Source: Chitinophaga hostae
GTDB lineage: Bacteria; Bacteroidota; Bacteroidia; Chitinophagales; Chitinophagaceae
Direction: 5' to 3'
DNA length: 64,000 nucleotides
NCBI RefSeq assembly: GCF_018224885.1
Contig: NZ_JAGTXB010000015.1
Coordinates: 122,572 to 186,571, forward strand
A program made the translations under genes and the position numbers. Each line of letters begins with the position of its first letter. The stretch's first letter is position 1. Positions 20,101 through 28,168 of the stretch are shown here, in pieces. A model generated the notes under the pieces. It was not told the DNA's origin, ran no database searches, and saw only the letters and a program-made list of their open reading frames with translations.

Positions 20101-20500
20101 TATCAACAGGTTCGCTGGCTATAACCGGCCTGGGCTCCTTCCTGGATATCAGGATGTTTTTGTCGATGATCCTGTAGGTCAGCGACTGGTTCTCGAATAC
20201 TTTGTTGAGAAAGGTTCCCAGGTCAACTCCCCGGGCTATGATGGTGACAGGTTTTGCCACCGATAAGGCAGTAGCCTTGTACAGGAAAACATAATCGGTT
20301 TGCGATTCTACCGCTGCAAAAATTTTTTCCAGTGCAACGTTTTTACCGTTGAAGTTGATGTTCTGTGAAAGGCCCCTGGCAGATACCTGCAACAGGACAG
20401 CGGTAAGGAGAAAGAATGTTAGTTTCATGACTAACAGAGATTTGGTTGAGCTACGTTTCCATCCATAGGGAACCCGTATGCAATAAGAAATAATTAGCAT
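17126..20500 (-). CDS. SusC/RagA-family TonB-linked outer-membrane transporter with STN domain
   Basis: 1,124 residues. A signal segment (MKLTFFLLTAVLLQVSARG) is preceded by a 25-residue extension of the sort common in Chitinophaga receptors. An STN domain (LEKIFAAVESQTDYVFLY) follows, then a CarboxypepD-like domain, a plug with VVDGLPIATL and the RGANGVILITTKKG motif, and a barrel ending LRLSF. The STN domain and the upstream FecR/sigma pair imply ligand-induced expression. Its SusD partner is the next gene. Confidence 0.92.
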   Translation of the reverse strand: MLIISYCIRVPYGWKRSSTKSLLVMKLTFFLLTAVLLQVSARGLSQNINFNGKNVALEKIFAAVESQTDYVFLYKATALSVAKPVTIIARGVDLGTFLNKVFENQSLTYRIIDKNILISRKEPRPVIASEPVDTIPAKPELINVYVYSSGYTPLVSATISNLTDKRNYLTAGNGSVQVPVRLGDQMRISYIGYVDHLFKITEPVSTARSYSTELVLSENKLDEVQVTVLGTTNKRIGTANIATVKAGDIERQPVVNVLDALAGRIPGLRISQSANTAGSRKVELRGRNVLNENMFTDPLFVVDGLPIATLSVNPFGAGTPVAGGYSTSESPLYMINPLDIESVDVLKDADATALYGSRGANGVILITTKKGKPGPTRFNVSYSKVFSGVQRYMDMMNTQQYLAVRKEAMLNDAAFPTRDNAPDLTIWDPKAYTDWQRAFFKNEQSNDVQLSVEGGLLQNTYRVSVGYTSTTEMYNQGRGNDRLTVGLSFNHRSPNGKLMVELSSNNTYSNNETAATLDFFSLAPNAPGIYDENGQFNFIPYRNQYGSVYPFRDIKNWGENQTLKSQTNAGFTYEIFKDLTAGVRFSGEFFSNKSGFYIPKAGKDPMFSPLNMAIFGTGSGKSLLIRPSINYVKLFGGAKVSVSLAADYSYADQDAVTTIGMMFSNDNLIKSYSNAQILQAMNNYAQLKVASLLATVAFDWENKYIVSLNGRRDGSSRFGDGARFGNFGSAGVSWVLSNEEWFKHADMGWLTFAKIRSTYGVMGNANVGDYQYLSRWSNIPSSGIDKLPDYDDQTIYTLIQPVNQQYSWSSASKFEVGARVGFFNSSVNIEGNFYINRDGKQLTNITTPAFTGFSSVVGNWPAVIRNKGVELMLDATILNTQTWGLNARFQVSKNKNTLVAFEGLEDSPYKDMYRIGASVTAKSYSHYIGINPMKGTPEFEDYNGDGVKPVGMTSTNFPDTELDDHYRVIDLNPKYFGGMGFRVDFKRVLSLDAQFSFENSMVADQLNNQGYGNMANMVMYKEIENRHWQQPGDKALYSKYSTTNSGGFFGSDAYYAKGAFISLDNLSMSYMLPAAWLKKVGMKQGTISVNSSKIFKLSQYRMSDVELGTTPQIRRIAANLRLSF

Positions 20501-20600
20501 AGCTTTGCATAAGCCGCCCTTTTCATAAAGGACGGAATGTTTAAGTGAATAAATAAACAGTCTTTAACCTGATTGTGATTATTACATTACTTGAACATCT

Positions 20601-20627
20601 ACCGGGAGTGTCGCAAGCACTTCCGGT
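20601..20627. terminator. Hairpin between anti-sigma gene and susC
   Basis: A 10-bp stem with one G-T pair (20601-20610 with 20618-20627). On the plus strand a T-run follows; on the minus strand, the direction of transcription here, there is none. It may attenuate read-through from sigma/fecR into susC, or simply mark a processing point. Confidence 0.4.
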
Positions 20628-20658
20628 TTTGTTTAAGCAATGTCTTTTTTACTACCCG

Positions 20659-21870
20659 CTATCTTACATACAAAATATTTTCCTTCAGTTCGAAATTAAC
20701 ATCCATCGTTTCCAACACTTTTAATACATCAGACAAATTGGTATTGCGGTGCATTTTCCCTTTGAAGATTACGTTATCCGGCTTTCCTACGTATTCTACC
20801 TTTATATTGTACCATCTTTCCAGCTGACGCATTACACTGTATAAATCCATGCCGTCAAAATTAAACAGGCCATTTTTCCATGCGATAATTTTATCAGGAT
20901 CGGGCGTTTCCGTGATGGTCAGCGCAGCTCCCTCTGATGCATCCGGTTTGCTTAAATCCGCCGTTTGGCCAGGTACAAGCACCCGGGGCTGAGTGGTATG
21001 TCTGCTGCCTGGAAGCGGCGTTATTTTCACTGCGCCGGTCAGCAATGTTGTGCGGATGGTTTTTTCGTCGCCGTATGTGTTTACATTAAATGAGGTACCC
21101 AATACTTCCAGTTTCATCCGATCGGCTTCCACTACAAAGGGCTGCCAGCTTTTACTGGCTACTTCAAAATAAACCTCCCCGCTGATCTTCACCCTTCGCT
21201 CCTTCCCCTTGAAAGCGACCGGATATTGTATAGAGGACGCTGCATTCAGCCATACTTCTGTTCCATCGGGAAGAATAACGTGGTACTGGCGACCCTTGGG
21301 AGTGGTAATCGTATTATGGGCTGCGTCATCTGTAGCGGCGGTAGCATCGTATTTAAGCTCGTTATTGTTCAGCGAAATTTGCGTCCCGTTCTGCGTAGCG
21401 ATCTTCCCGTCGCCCAAACTGTCTAACACCAGTTGTGTACCGTCTGCCAGTGTCAGGATGGCGCCGTTTTTACCCGGAAGAATGTCCTGCCGGGCGAATT
21501 TCCGGCCAAAACGGTCATGATTTTGCGCAACGCGTGTCAGCAGGAAATAAGAGGATACGCCTAACGCCAGTACAAGCACGGCAGCGGCCCATTTCCAGGT
21601 GTGAAGAAGCTGTATCCGGCGTACATTTGACTTTACAGGCTTGCCGGAAAGAAAACGCTCCAGCGCGGCGTTTTCGTCAAACCGGGCCATAGCGCGTACG
21701 TTTTGCTGTTGTACGTCAGGATTGTTCAATGCCATCCATAATTGCCGGTTTTCGTCGCTGGCAGCGATCCACGCATCCAGCTTATCCTGCTCGCCGGCTG
21801 TAAGCAAGCCCTGTTGCGAACGGAAAATAAGCGCTGCAATGGTGTATGGATCGTTTGAAAAAGACGCCAT
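20659..21870 (-). CDS. FecR-family anti-sigma factor
   Basis: 403 residues. A cytoplasmic N-terminal domain is followed by one membrane helix (WKWAAAVLVLALGVSSYFLL, about 92-111). The periplasmic FecR domain contains LPDGTEVWLNAASSIQYP and GEVYFEVASKSWQPF, and the C-terminal DUF4974 contains VMRQLERWYNIKVEY. It should restrain the ECF sigma encoded just upstream and sense the SusC STN domain. It lies 63 nt after the sigma gene. Confidence 0.92.
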   Translation of the reverse strand: MASFSNDPYTIAALIFRSQQGLLTAGEQDKLDAWIAASDENRQLWMALNNPDVQQQNVRAMARFDENAALERFLSGKPVKSNVRRIQLLHTWKWAAAVLVLALGVSSYFLLTRVAQNHDRFGRKFARQDILPGKNGAILTLADGTQLVLDSLGDGKIATQNGTQISLNNNELKYDATAATDDAAHNTITTPKGRQYHVILPDGTEVWLNAASSIQYPVAFKGKERRVKISGEVYFEVASKSWQPFVVEADRMKLEVLGTSFNVNTYGDEKTIRTTLLTGAVKITPLPGSRHTTQPRVLVPGQTADLSKPDASEGAALTITETPDPDKIIAWKNGLFNFDGMDLYSVMRQLERWYNIKVEYVGKPDNVIFKGKMHRNTNLSDVLKVLETMDVNFELKENILYVR

Positions 21871-21933
21871 GCCTAATGTGTTTATTTTATTACAACATGG
21901 TATTCCGATCGTACTAAAGGAACTGAAAAAAAA

Positions 21934-22521
21934 TTATGAGTGATGGGAAAACAATAAGAATAAGGTAATTACAGCCGGCGACAGGCGCATTCTCAGCAGC
22001 TTCATGCCCCTGGTTTTCTGGTTTTTAACCGTTTGGAGTGAAATGGAAAGAATTTCGGCGATCTGTTCGTTTTTCAGCCCGTCGATGTAACTCATACGGA
22101 CAATCTTCCCGCATTGCTCGGGCAGGTGGCTGATTTCGTGGTAAATCGCCCTGAAAACCTCCATGCGGATGATCTGCAGCTCCTCCGATGCCGTCGACTC
22201 TTCCTGTTCGTGGAGAAATTTAGCCTGGCGTTCCTTACTATGCTGCGCTCCTTTCAGGAAATTAAGAGCGGCGTTACGTGTAGCCTTGTACAGGAAATCC
22301 TTCAGATGCCGGAGGTCCTCGAAGGCATATGGCTTCTGCCATAATCTTTCAAAAACATCCTGCACAATATCTTCTGCATGCCCGGGCTCACCGATGATCG
22401 ATTCTGCGTAGTGGCAAAGCGCATTATAGTACGCTTTAAAGACATAAGAATAATGCACGGTGTCCCCCGAAGTCAATCCCCGCAAAAGCTGATACTCGTT
22501 ATAAGAAGATTTCCGCGACAA
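21934..22521 (-). CDS. ECF RNA polymerase sigma factor
   Basis: 195 residues. Region 2 includes GHAEDIVQDVFERLWQKPYA (about 46-65), and region 4 includes LPEQCGKIVRMSYIDGLKNE and a helix-turn-helix around EQIAEILSISLQTVKNQ. The only start available after the upstream in-frame stop is a TTG at 22519-22521. This non-ATG start could keep the level of the factor low. First gene of the long minus-strand cluster that runs to 7371. Confidence 0.9.
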   Translation of the reverse strand: MSRKSSYNEYQLLRGLTSGDTVHYSYVFKAYYNALCHYAESIIGEPGHAEDIVQDVFERLWQKPYAFEDLRHLKDFLYKATRNAALNFLKGAQHSKERQAKFLHEQEESTASEELQIIRMEVFRAIYHEISHLPEQCGKIVRMSYIDGLKNEQIAEILSISLQTVKNQKTRGMKLLRMRLSPAVITLFLLFSHHS

Positions 22522-22544
22522 ATTTGCAGCTCGATTTTAGTTGA

Positions 22545-22715
22545 GATGTAAAAGTAATTAAAAAATCAAGCTATAAAAATGCAATTGACGAACGGGACTT
22601 CGAATTTTTCAGGGACCAGGCAGCGTTCAATGATTTATATTGCTTTGAGGCTTTCGGTCGTTATCCAGATGAAATTAACGATTTTGACATTGCAGAGTAT
22701 ATGATTTATTCCTAA
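22545..22715 (+). pseudogene. Coding remnant, C-terminal end of an unknown protein
   Basis: An open frame of 56 codons with protein-like composition (for example FEFFRDQAAFNDLYCFEAFG) and a normal stop at 22713-22715, but no start codon after the upstream in-frame TGA at 22542-22544. It looks like the 3' end of a decayed gene. A second open fragment in another frame follows at once, so a frameshift may separate the two. Not identified. Confidence 0.35.
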
Positions 22716-22717
22716 TA

Positions 22718-22822
22718 AATCTAAGCGGCTATTTATCAGAATTTCTGGATCGATTTCTTAATGGCGGAGTATTTAATGGATTGTATCCATGGCAGGAAGA
22801 GATCGATCAAAAGAATAAGTAA
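22718..22822 (+). pseudogene. Second coding remnant in another frame
   Basis: 34 sense codons with a plausible protein end (YLSEFLDRFLNGGVFNGLYP) and stop at 22820-22822, no start codon. It is shifted in frame relative to the preceding remnant. Could be the true C-terminus of the same gene after a frameshift. Confidence 0.3.
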
Positions 22823-22857
22823 CGCAAAAGCAGGAAATTTGCCCTATATGCTCGGGT

Positions 22858-23094
22858 TTAAATCTCATCGACTTTCATATTTGCACTAATCTGCAAACCC
22901 GAAGGTTCTACAGAAGCACAAACCATTTTGATGCTATCACTATGCTCAAAGCTGAACCAATGGGGGATGCCATTACCTGCAAAACCAATCCACCCCGGCA
23001 TTTTGCTATAAATTATTTGAATTTTCCGACAAATCTCTTCTGATGAATCAATCCCGATATTGAGGGTTGCATCCTGACCAGGAAAAGTATACAT
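22858..23094 (-). CDS. Small hypothetical protein
   Basis: 78 residues, beginning MYTFPGQDATLNIGID and rich in aromatic residues; no signal or membrane segment. It starts 16 nt after the stop of the helical-repeat gene upstream, so the two may be co-transcribed. Such short orphan genes next to fragments are often remnants of toxin-immunity clusters, but nothing in this protein proves that. Not recognised. Confidence 0.5.
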   Translation of the reverse strand: MYTFPGQDATLNIGIDSSEEICRKIQIIYSKMPGWIGFAGNGIPHWFSFEHSDSIKMVCASVEPSGLQISANMKVDEI

Positions 23095-23109
23095 ACTAAC
23101 TTTATATGA

Positions 23110-23490
23110 TTAAATATTACTGGAATTAACCTTACGCAATCGATACATCATCTCATTTCGAATAGCTTCATTAGGGCTTTTTGAATATTCTTCTATTAGG
23201 CTTATGGCCTCCTTAGTATTGATGGAGAATAAAATCCAACTAAACCATTTTGCAATAGCCTCATGGTCTGAACAAGTATATTCCAAATAGTCAAAGTTGC
23301 TATCTAAAGCCGTCTTTACAAATGGAATTGTTGTTGGGCTTTTTATATGCTGAAGAGTCTTAGCAATCATTTGATGCAAATAATGCTCTTTGCTTACAAG
23401 CAATTCATTTAATAAGTCTACATTAGGTTCATTAATAACAATTTCACCTTCCTCTATATCCTGTAATAACTTGATTTGTTCTTCAGTCAT
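23110..23490 (-). CDS. HEAT-like helical-repeat protein
   Basis: About 126 residues from MTEEQIKLLQDIEEGE (ATG 23488-23490). A longer frame adds 32 hydrophobic/aromatic residues of low plausibility. Repeating helix pairs (LLVSKEHYLHQMIAKTLQHI; AISLIEEYSKSPNEAIRNEM) suggest a HEAT/Armadillo-type scaffold of the kind found in some immunity proteins. Cytoplasmic; partner unknown. AT-rich relative to the neighbouring operons. Confidence 0.6.
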   Translation of the reverse strand: MTEEQIKLLQDIEEGEIVINEPNVDLLNELLVSKEHYLHQMIAKTLQHIKSPTTIPFVKTALDSNFDYLEYTCSDHEAIAKWFSWILFSINTKEAISLIEEYSKSPNEAIRNEMMYRLRKVNSSNI

Positions 23491-23634
23491 AAAATGAAAA
23501 TACAACATTGGGTTGGTAATATTCCGATAAAAACAAATATAGACATGGCCAACGGTATTGCCAGCTATGTTTTGGTAATACCCCAACCCTTAAACTTTTC
23601 ATGCGCAGTATCTGCTTTCCATCAACTCGTTTGT

Positions 23635-23799
23635 CTATGATCTCACATAACGGAAAGCAAATGGAAACGCCTCTAAAGCGGGAACAAAGTTCAGGTAAAA
23701 TGTAAGTAACTCAGGTTCAATATCATAAATAGGTAGGATGAACATCCCGGTAAGAGAAATAAACAGATCATCTGCTTGACAACCGTTATTAATTGTCAT
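23635..23799 (-). CDS. Small hypothetical ORF or gene fragment
   Basis: 54 codons from ATG 23797-23799 to TAG. The sequence (LTGMFILPIYDIEPELLTFY) has protein-like composition. It may be a real small protein or a remnant like those nearby. No family recognised. Confidence 0.3.
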   Translation of the reverse strand: MTINNGCQADDLFISLTGMFILPIYDIEPELLTFYLNFVPALEAFPFAFRYVRS

Positions 23800-23922
23800 A
23801 TTCACATTTAATATTTGTTTTTTGGAAGAAGTTCATTTAATTTATAACACACTACGTTATTGATCGCGGCTATACTTTAATAGTATTTCACATTAAAAGT
23901 CTACGTTTTTAAAATTTATTAA

Positions 23923-26900
23923 ATGAAAAGGGGAAGTCTGCTTGTTGCAGCAATGCTTTATGTAACTGTTACTTTTGCTTCACAGGTTAATTTTGTCAGT
24001 CTCAATAATACCTATGCCCTTGCCATCAGAGAAATGGCGTCGGTATGCAAGGATGTGGATGGATTCATCTGGGCTTCATCCCGGATGGGGATATTGCGGG
24101 TGGCAGAACCAGACTGCAGGATTTACCGTTTACCGTATGTTTCGGCGGATGTTATTTCTTTGAAACTAATGTATGGTGCCGGCATGCTGGTAGCCTATTC
24201 TAATAACGGTCAGCTTTTCAGGTTCAATAAAAGAATGGACAAATTTGAGCTGCTGATTGATCTTAGGGAGCCACTGAAAACCGGGCACCTTAGCGTCAAT
24301 AATGCGGTAATAGACGAGAGCGGGGCTATCTGGGTGGCTTCGTCCATGGGATTACACAGATTTCATGACGGTAAGCTCCGGGCAATAAGCAGGGAAGCCG
24401 ACGAGGTATCGCGAGTGGCTATATCAGATAAAGGTGTGCTCGCTGTGGTCCGCGGAAACATACTATATACTGTGGACAGGCGTACGGGTGAGCAGGAATA
24501 CGTTTGTGGTAATATACCCAAAAACGTTTCAGCGCTGGAGTATGATAAAATTTCCAACAGGCTTTGGATCGGTACATTTTCAGATGGCCTGATGTATTAC
24601 GATTTTTCTGTAAAGAGTGCCGCTAAAAAGGCGAATGTTGATTTGCCCCGGCAGCCGATTCTGGCGATTGCATTTAACACGGACGCCACAATGCTGCTGG
24701 GAATGGACGGACAAGGTATCTGGGAGCTTTCGAGGTCGGGTGGGAAGATACTGCATCATTACAAGGAGGATATGAACGATCCTGAATCACTGAAAGGGAA
24801 TGGGGTTTATGATATATTTTGTGATGGCAGCAGGATCTGGATTAGCACACTCACCGGAGGATTGTCTTACTTCGAGCAGCATCCACCAGGCGCAGTACAT
24901 ATTGTACACCAGATAAACAGCAAAAACTCTCTGGTAAATAATAATGTCAACAGCGTCTTACAGGACCATTTGGGTAATCTTTGGTTTGCTACCAATAATG
25001 GTATTTCCAGGTGGAACGAAAAGGCGGATAAATGGCAGACCTTTTACGCAGATAGAAAAGAAGAGGTCGGCGCTTTCCTGGTACTGGCGGAAGATAGTAC
25101 AGGTAAGATATGGGCCGGCACATACGGGGCAGGTGTATATGTACTTGATCCGGCTACCGGCAGGGAGCTGGCGCACTACGCAAAGGAAAAAGGCAGTGAC
25201 CTGCCTTTTAATAATTATGTATTTGATATTTATGTAGATAGTAACAAGGATATATGGTATGGTGGTGGCCTGGGTAATATTGTAAGATATGTCGCTGCTG
25301 AAAATAGCTTTAAAAAATATGACTATCAACCTGTTTCTGCTTTCGCTGAGCTGAGCAATCATCAGCTGCTCATGGGGTGTACCTATGGATTGGGGATCAT
25401 GGACAAACACAATGGTGATAAACAGATTATTGTTGATGGGTTCCTGGTAAGCGATATTGTTTACTACAAAAACAAAGTATGGCTGGCTACTGCAGGAAAC
25501 GGTGTACTGTCCTATGATGTGGGCGATAAGACTATGCGGCATTTCAACATGAATAATGGATTGCCGTCAGACTATGTCAACAGTATCGTTGTAGCTGATT
25601 CGTTTATCTGGATAGGTACGGAAGGGGGCATCGCAAAATTAGACCTGCAGCGGCAGCAGGTACAGACATTTGCACATATTTCACCGCTATACCGACTGGC
25701 CTGCAACAGGAATGCGTCTTTCTTACTAAAAGATGGCCGCATCATCATTGGTACCAATAACGGTGCAGTGTTATTCCCTCCGGATATAACACAACCCAAT
25801 GCCAGCAATGGCAGGATATTTCTGCAGGATCTTACAATTGCCGGTAGGTCCGTACACGATAGTCTTTCCCCACTAAGGGATATCGACCTCTCAAAATTAA
25901 CAACACTACAACTTAATTATTTACAGCACGACTTCTCATTTGAACTGGTGGTACTGGATGAAGGCGTATCCCGATCTGCAATTGAATGGATGCTGGAAGG
26001 TTGGGACAAAGATTGGAATAAGTCGGGAGAAGGAAGAAAAATAAATTATAGCAATATTGCCCCGGGAGAATACAAATTAAAAATACATCTCCTGGCCAAT
26101 GGTGTAATTGTAGCAGAAAAAGTAATAGCCCTTCGGATAATCCCGCCATTCTGGAAACGCTGGTGGTTTTATTCCGCCGCCCTGCTGCTGCTGGTTACGG
26201 TGACGTACTTTGTCCTGCGATTATATATTGATGAACTGCAACGCAAACATACCGCAGATAAAATCCGCTTTTTTACCAACACCGCACATGAGATGAGAAA
26301 CGCGCTCACACTGGTGAAGGCGCCTATAGAAGAACTTAAAAAAGAGATTTTTTCAGAGAAAGGCCACCAACACCTGCAACTGGCTACAGAACAGATAAAA
26401 GAACTGACAACAACCGCTTCACGTTTGCTGGATTTTCAAAAAGTAGATGCCGGCAAAGAAAAGGTCAATTTCAGCAGGGTGGATATTGTGCAGCTAATTG
26501 CAGCGAGAAAAGCCCTGTTTGACGCCTGGGCCGCACAAGAAGAAATTGTTATCCGATTTAATACGGATGTCGGAGATTATACTTCAGCAGTAGATGTGGT
26601 GATGATGGAAAAAGTAATCGATAACCTGATATCCAATGCGATAAAGTATGCGTACAGGAATAGTACGGTACTGCTTGTTTTTTCCGGCACCAGGCAAAGC
26701 TGGACGCTGGAAGTGACAAACAAGGGAATAGGAATTGGCAGAAAAGCACAGCGTAGCATTTTTCGGGAATTCTATCGCAGCGAAAATGCAGTAAACGCCA
26801 GGATAACAGGTTCCGGTATCGGGTTGCTGCTTACCAAAAGTTATGTAAAATTGCATCAGGGAGAGATCTCTTTTGCCAGCCAGGAAAATGCAGGCGCATT

Positions 26901-27774
26901 TTTCAAAATTGAAATCCCTTATACTGAGATCACTGCAGTAGAGGACGTGACACCTCCCCGGCAGGAATTAATCCATGAAATCATCCCTGCCCCATTATGG
27001 TCAGACGTGGATGCTCCGGAACCTTTAAGCAAACTACGCGTATTCATCACAGAGGATAATGAAAAATTACTGGCCTTCCTCCACACTGCCTTACAAACAG
27101 AATTCCAGGTATTCACCGCAAATAACGGACAGGAAGCATGGCCACTCATCCGGAAAGAGCTGCCGGACCTGGTAATTTCCGATATATTAATGCCTGAGAT
27201 GAATGGCCATGAACTCTGCCGGCTCGTAAAATCTACATTCGAAACCTCACATATCCCATTGATCCTGTTGTCAGCACTCAATTCCCAAACCGACCAGCTT
27301 TATGGCCTCGGACTAGGCGCCGATGATTACCTCACCAAACCTTTCGATATACCGTTGCTGGTCCAGAAAATTAAAACCATCGTACGTAACAGGACGGTCA
27401 TCAGAGAAAAAGCCCTTCGCCTGATTCAACCTGAAAATAATATCCCCATCCTGCAAAATGAGCACAACGACAAATTCGTGAAACAGGCGGTAATGGTAGT
27501 CCGCGACAACCTCGCCAACGCGGCGTTCGGAAAAGAAGAGTTTGCCGCTGCCATGTTCGTCAGCTCCTCCCTGCTCTATAAAAAATTAAAAAGCCTTACC
27601 GGACAGTCCCCGGTAGATTTCATCAAATCTATCCGACTTAACCACGCACTCGGGTTACTGCAGTCCAGAAAACATAGTGTGATGGACATTAGCGAATTGT
27701 GCGGGTTTTCCAGTGTCAGCTATTTCAGCACTTCTTTTAAGAAATTTTATGGAAAATCTCCCGCAGAGATATAA
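23923..27774 (+). CDS. Hybrid two-component system sensor/regulator (HTCS)
   Basis: 1,283 residues in one chain. A signal peptide leads into a periplasmic two-component-regulator beta-propeller (repeats like GNLWFATNNGISRWN, about 20-640). A Y_Y_Y domain (about 660-740) and a membrane helix (about 746-770) follow. The histidine kinase has a phospho-acceptor His near 787 in AHEMRN and HATPase boxes NLISNAIKY and GSGIGL. A receiver domain has Asp near 1087 (VISDILMPEMNG), and an AraC-type DNA-binding domain ends the chain (about 1165-1283). HTCS proteins sense an oligosaccharide in the periplasm and activate a neighbouring SusCD locus, here the next two genes. The H-box reads HEMRNALT where HEIRTPLT is usual, but the His is kept. 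Confidence 0.95.
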   Translation: MKRGSLLVAAMLYVTVTFASQVNFVSLNNTYALAIREMASVCKDVDGFIWASSRMGILRVAEPDCRIYRLPYVSADVISLKLMYGAGMLVAYSNNGQLFRFNKRMDKFELLIDLREPLKTGHLSVNNAVIDESGAIWVASSMGLHRFHDGKLRAISREADEVSRVAISDKGVLAVVRGNILYTVDRRTGEQEYVCGNIPKNVSALEYDKISNRLWIGTFSDGLMYYDFSVKSAAKKANVDLPRQPILAIAFNTDATMLLGMDGQGIWELSRSGGKILHHYKEDMNDPESLKGNGVYDIFCDGSRIWISTLTGGLSYFEQHPPGAVHIVHQINSKNSLVNNNVNSVLQDHLGNLWFATNNGISRWNEKADKWQTFYADRKEEVGAFLVLAEDSTGKIWAGTYGAGVYVLDPATGRELAHYAKEKGSDLPFNNYVFDIYVDSNKDIWYGGGLGNIVRYVAAENSFKKYDYQPVSAFAELSNHQLLMGCTYGLGIMDKHNGDKQIIVDGFLVSDIVYYKNKVWLATAGNGVLSYDVGDKTMRHFNMNNGLPSDYVNSIVVADSFIWIGTEGGIAKLDLQRQQVQTFAHISPLYRLACNRNASFLLKDGRIIIGTNNGAVLFPPDITQPNASNGRIFLQDLTIAGRSVHDSLSPLRDIDLSKLTTLQLNYLQHDFSFELVVLDEGVSRSAIEWMLEGWDKDWNKSGEGRKINYSNIAPGEYKLKIHLLANGVIVAEKVIALRIIPPFWKRWWFYSAALLLLVTVTYFVLRLYIDELQRKHTADKIRFFTNTAHEMRNALTLVKAPIEELKKEIFSEKGHQHLQLATEQIKELTTTASRLLDFQKVDAGKEKVNFSRVDIVQLIAARKALFDAWAAQEEIVIRFNTDVGDYTSAVDVVMMEKVIDNLISNAIKYAYRNSTVLLVFSGTRQSWTLEVTNKGIGIGRKAQRSIFREFYRSENAVNARITGSGIGLLLTKSYVKLHQGEISFASQENAGAFFKIEIPYTEITAVEDVTPPRQELIHEIIPAPLWSDVDAPEPLSKLRVFITEDNEKLLAFLHTALQTEFQVFTANNGQEAWPLIRKELPDLVISDILMPEMNGHELCRLVKSTFETSHIPLILLSALNSQTDQLYGLGLGADDYLTKPFDIPLLVQKIKTIVRNRTVIREKALRLIQPENNIPILQNEHNDKFVKQAVMVVRDNLANAAFGKEEFAAAMFVSSSLLYKKLKSLTGQSPVDFIKSIRLNHALGLLQSRKHSVMDISELCGFSSVSYFSTSFKKFYGKSPAEI

Positions 27775-28168
27775 TTGTCATTTTTACGCTTAATTATAAA
27801 AAAGACGCCTGCCATGTTGGAGTAAAATGTACAGCTGCCGCTTATTAATTGTCCAAATTACAATTAATATGATAATAGGTGTTATTTTTTTGCCCACGGC
27901 TGTATGGAGCGTTTATTAAATATGAAAACCGCACTGCATTCAAGGAATATTATCTAAAAGTTAAACCGAAATATCTGCTTTTGAATACTGTTGTTCAGCA
28001 TCCACGGTATATTTGTTTCATCATCCCTCCGGAGGGAATGAAGCGTTATGAAGTACTTCTGATTTTATTTAATAGTCCCGTTATGAAACTATACGTCTCT
28101 CCTGTGCGTACAAACTCTGGTACGTATAAAGACCATGCTAGAGTCGGGTAAATCCAACAATTTATTTT
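27775..28168. promoter_or_regulatory. Intergenic region upstream of HTCS-linked susC
   Basis: 394 nt without a gene. A TATATTTG (28008-28015) matches the -7 consensus TAnnTTTG, but no well-spaced -33 element is evident. A small palindrome TCCCTCCGGAGGGA lies near 28024-28037, possibly an HTCS-related or structural site. This is the expected location of the HTCS-controlled promoter. Confidence 0.35.
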
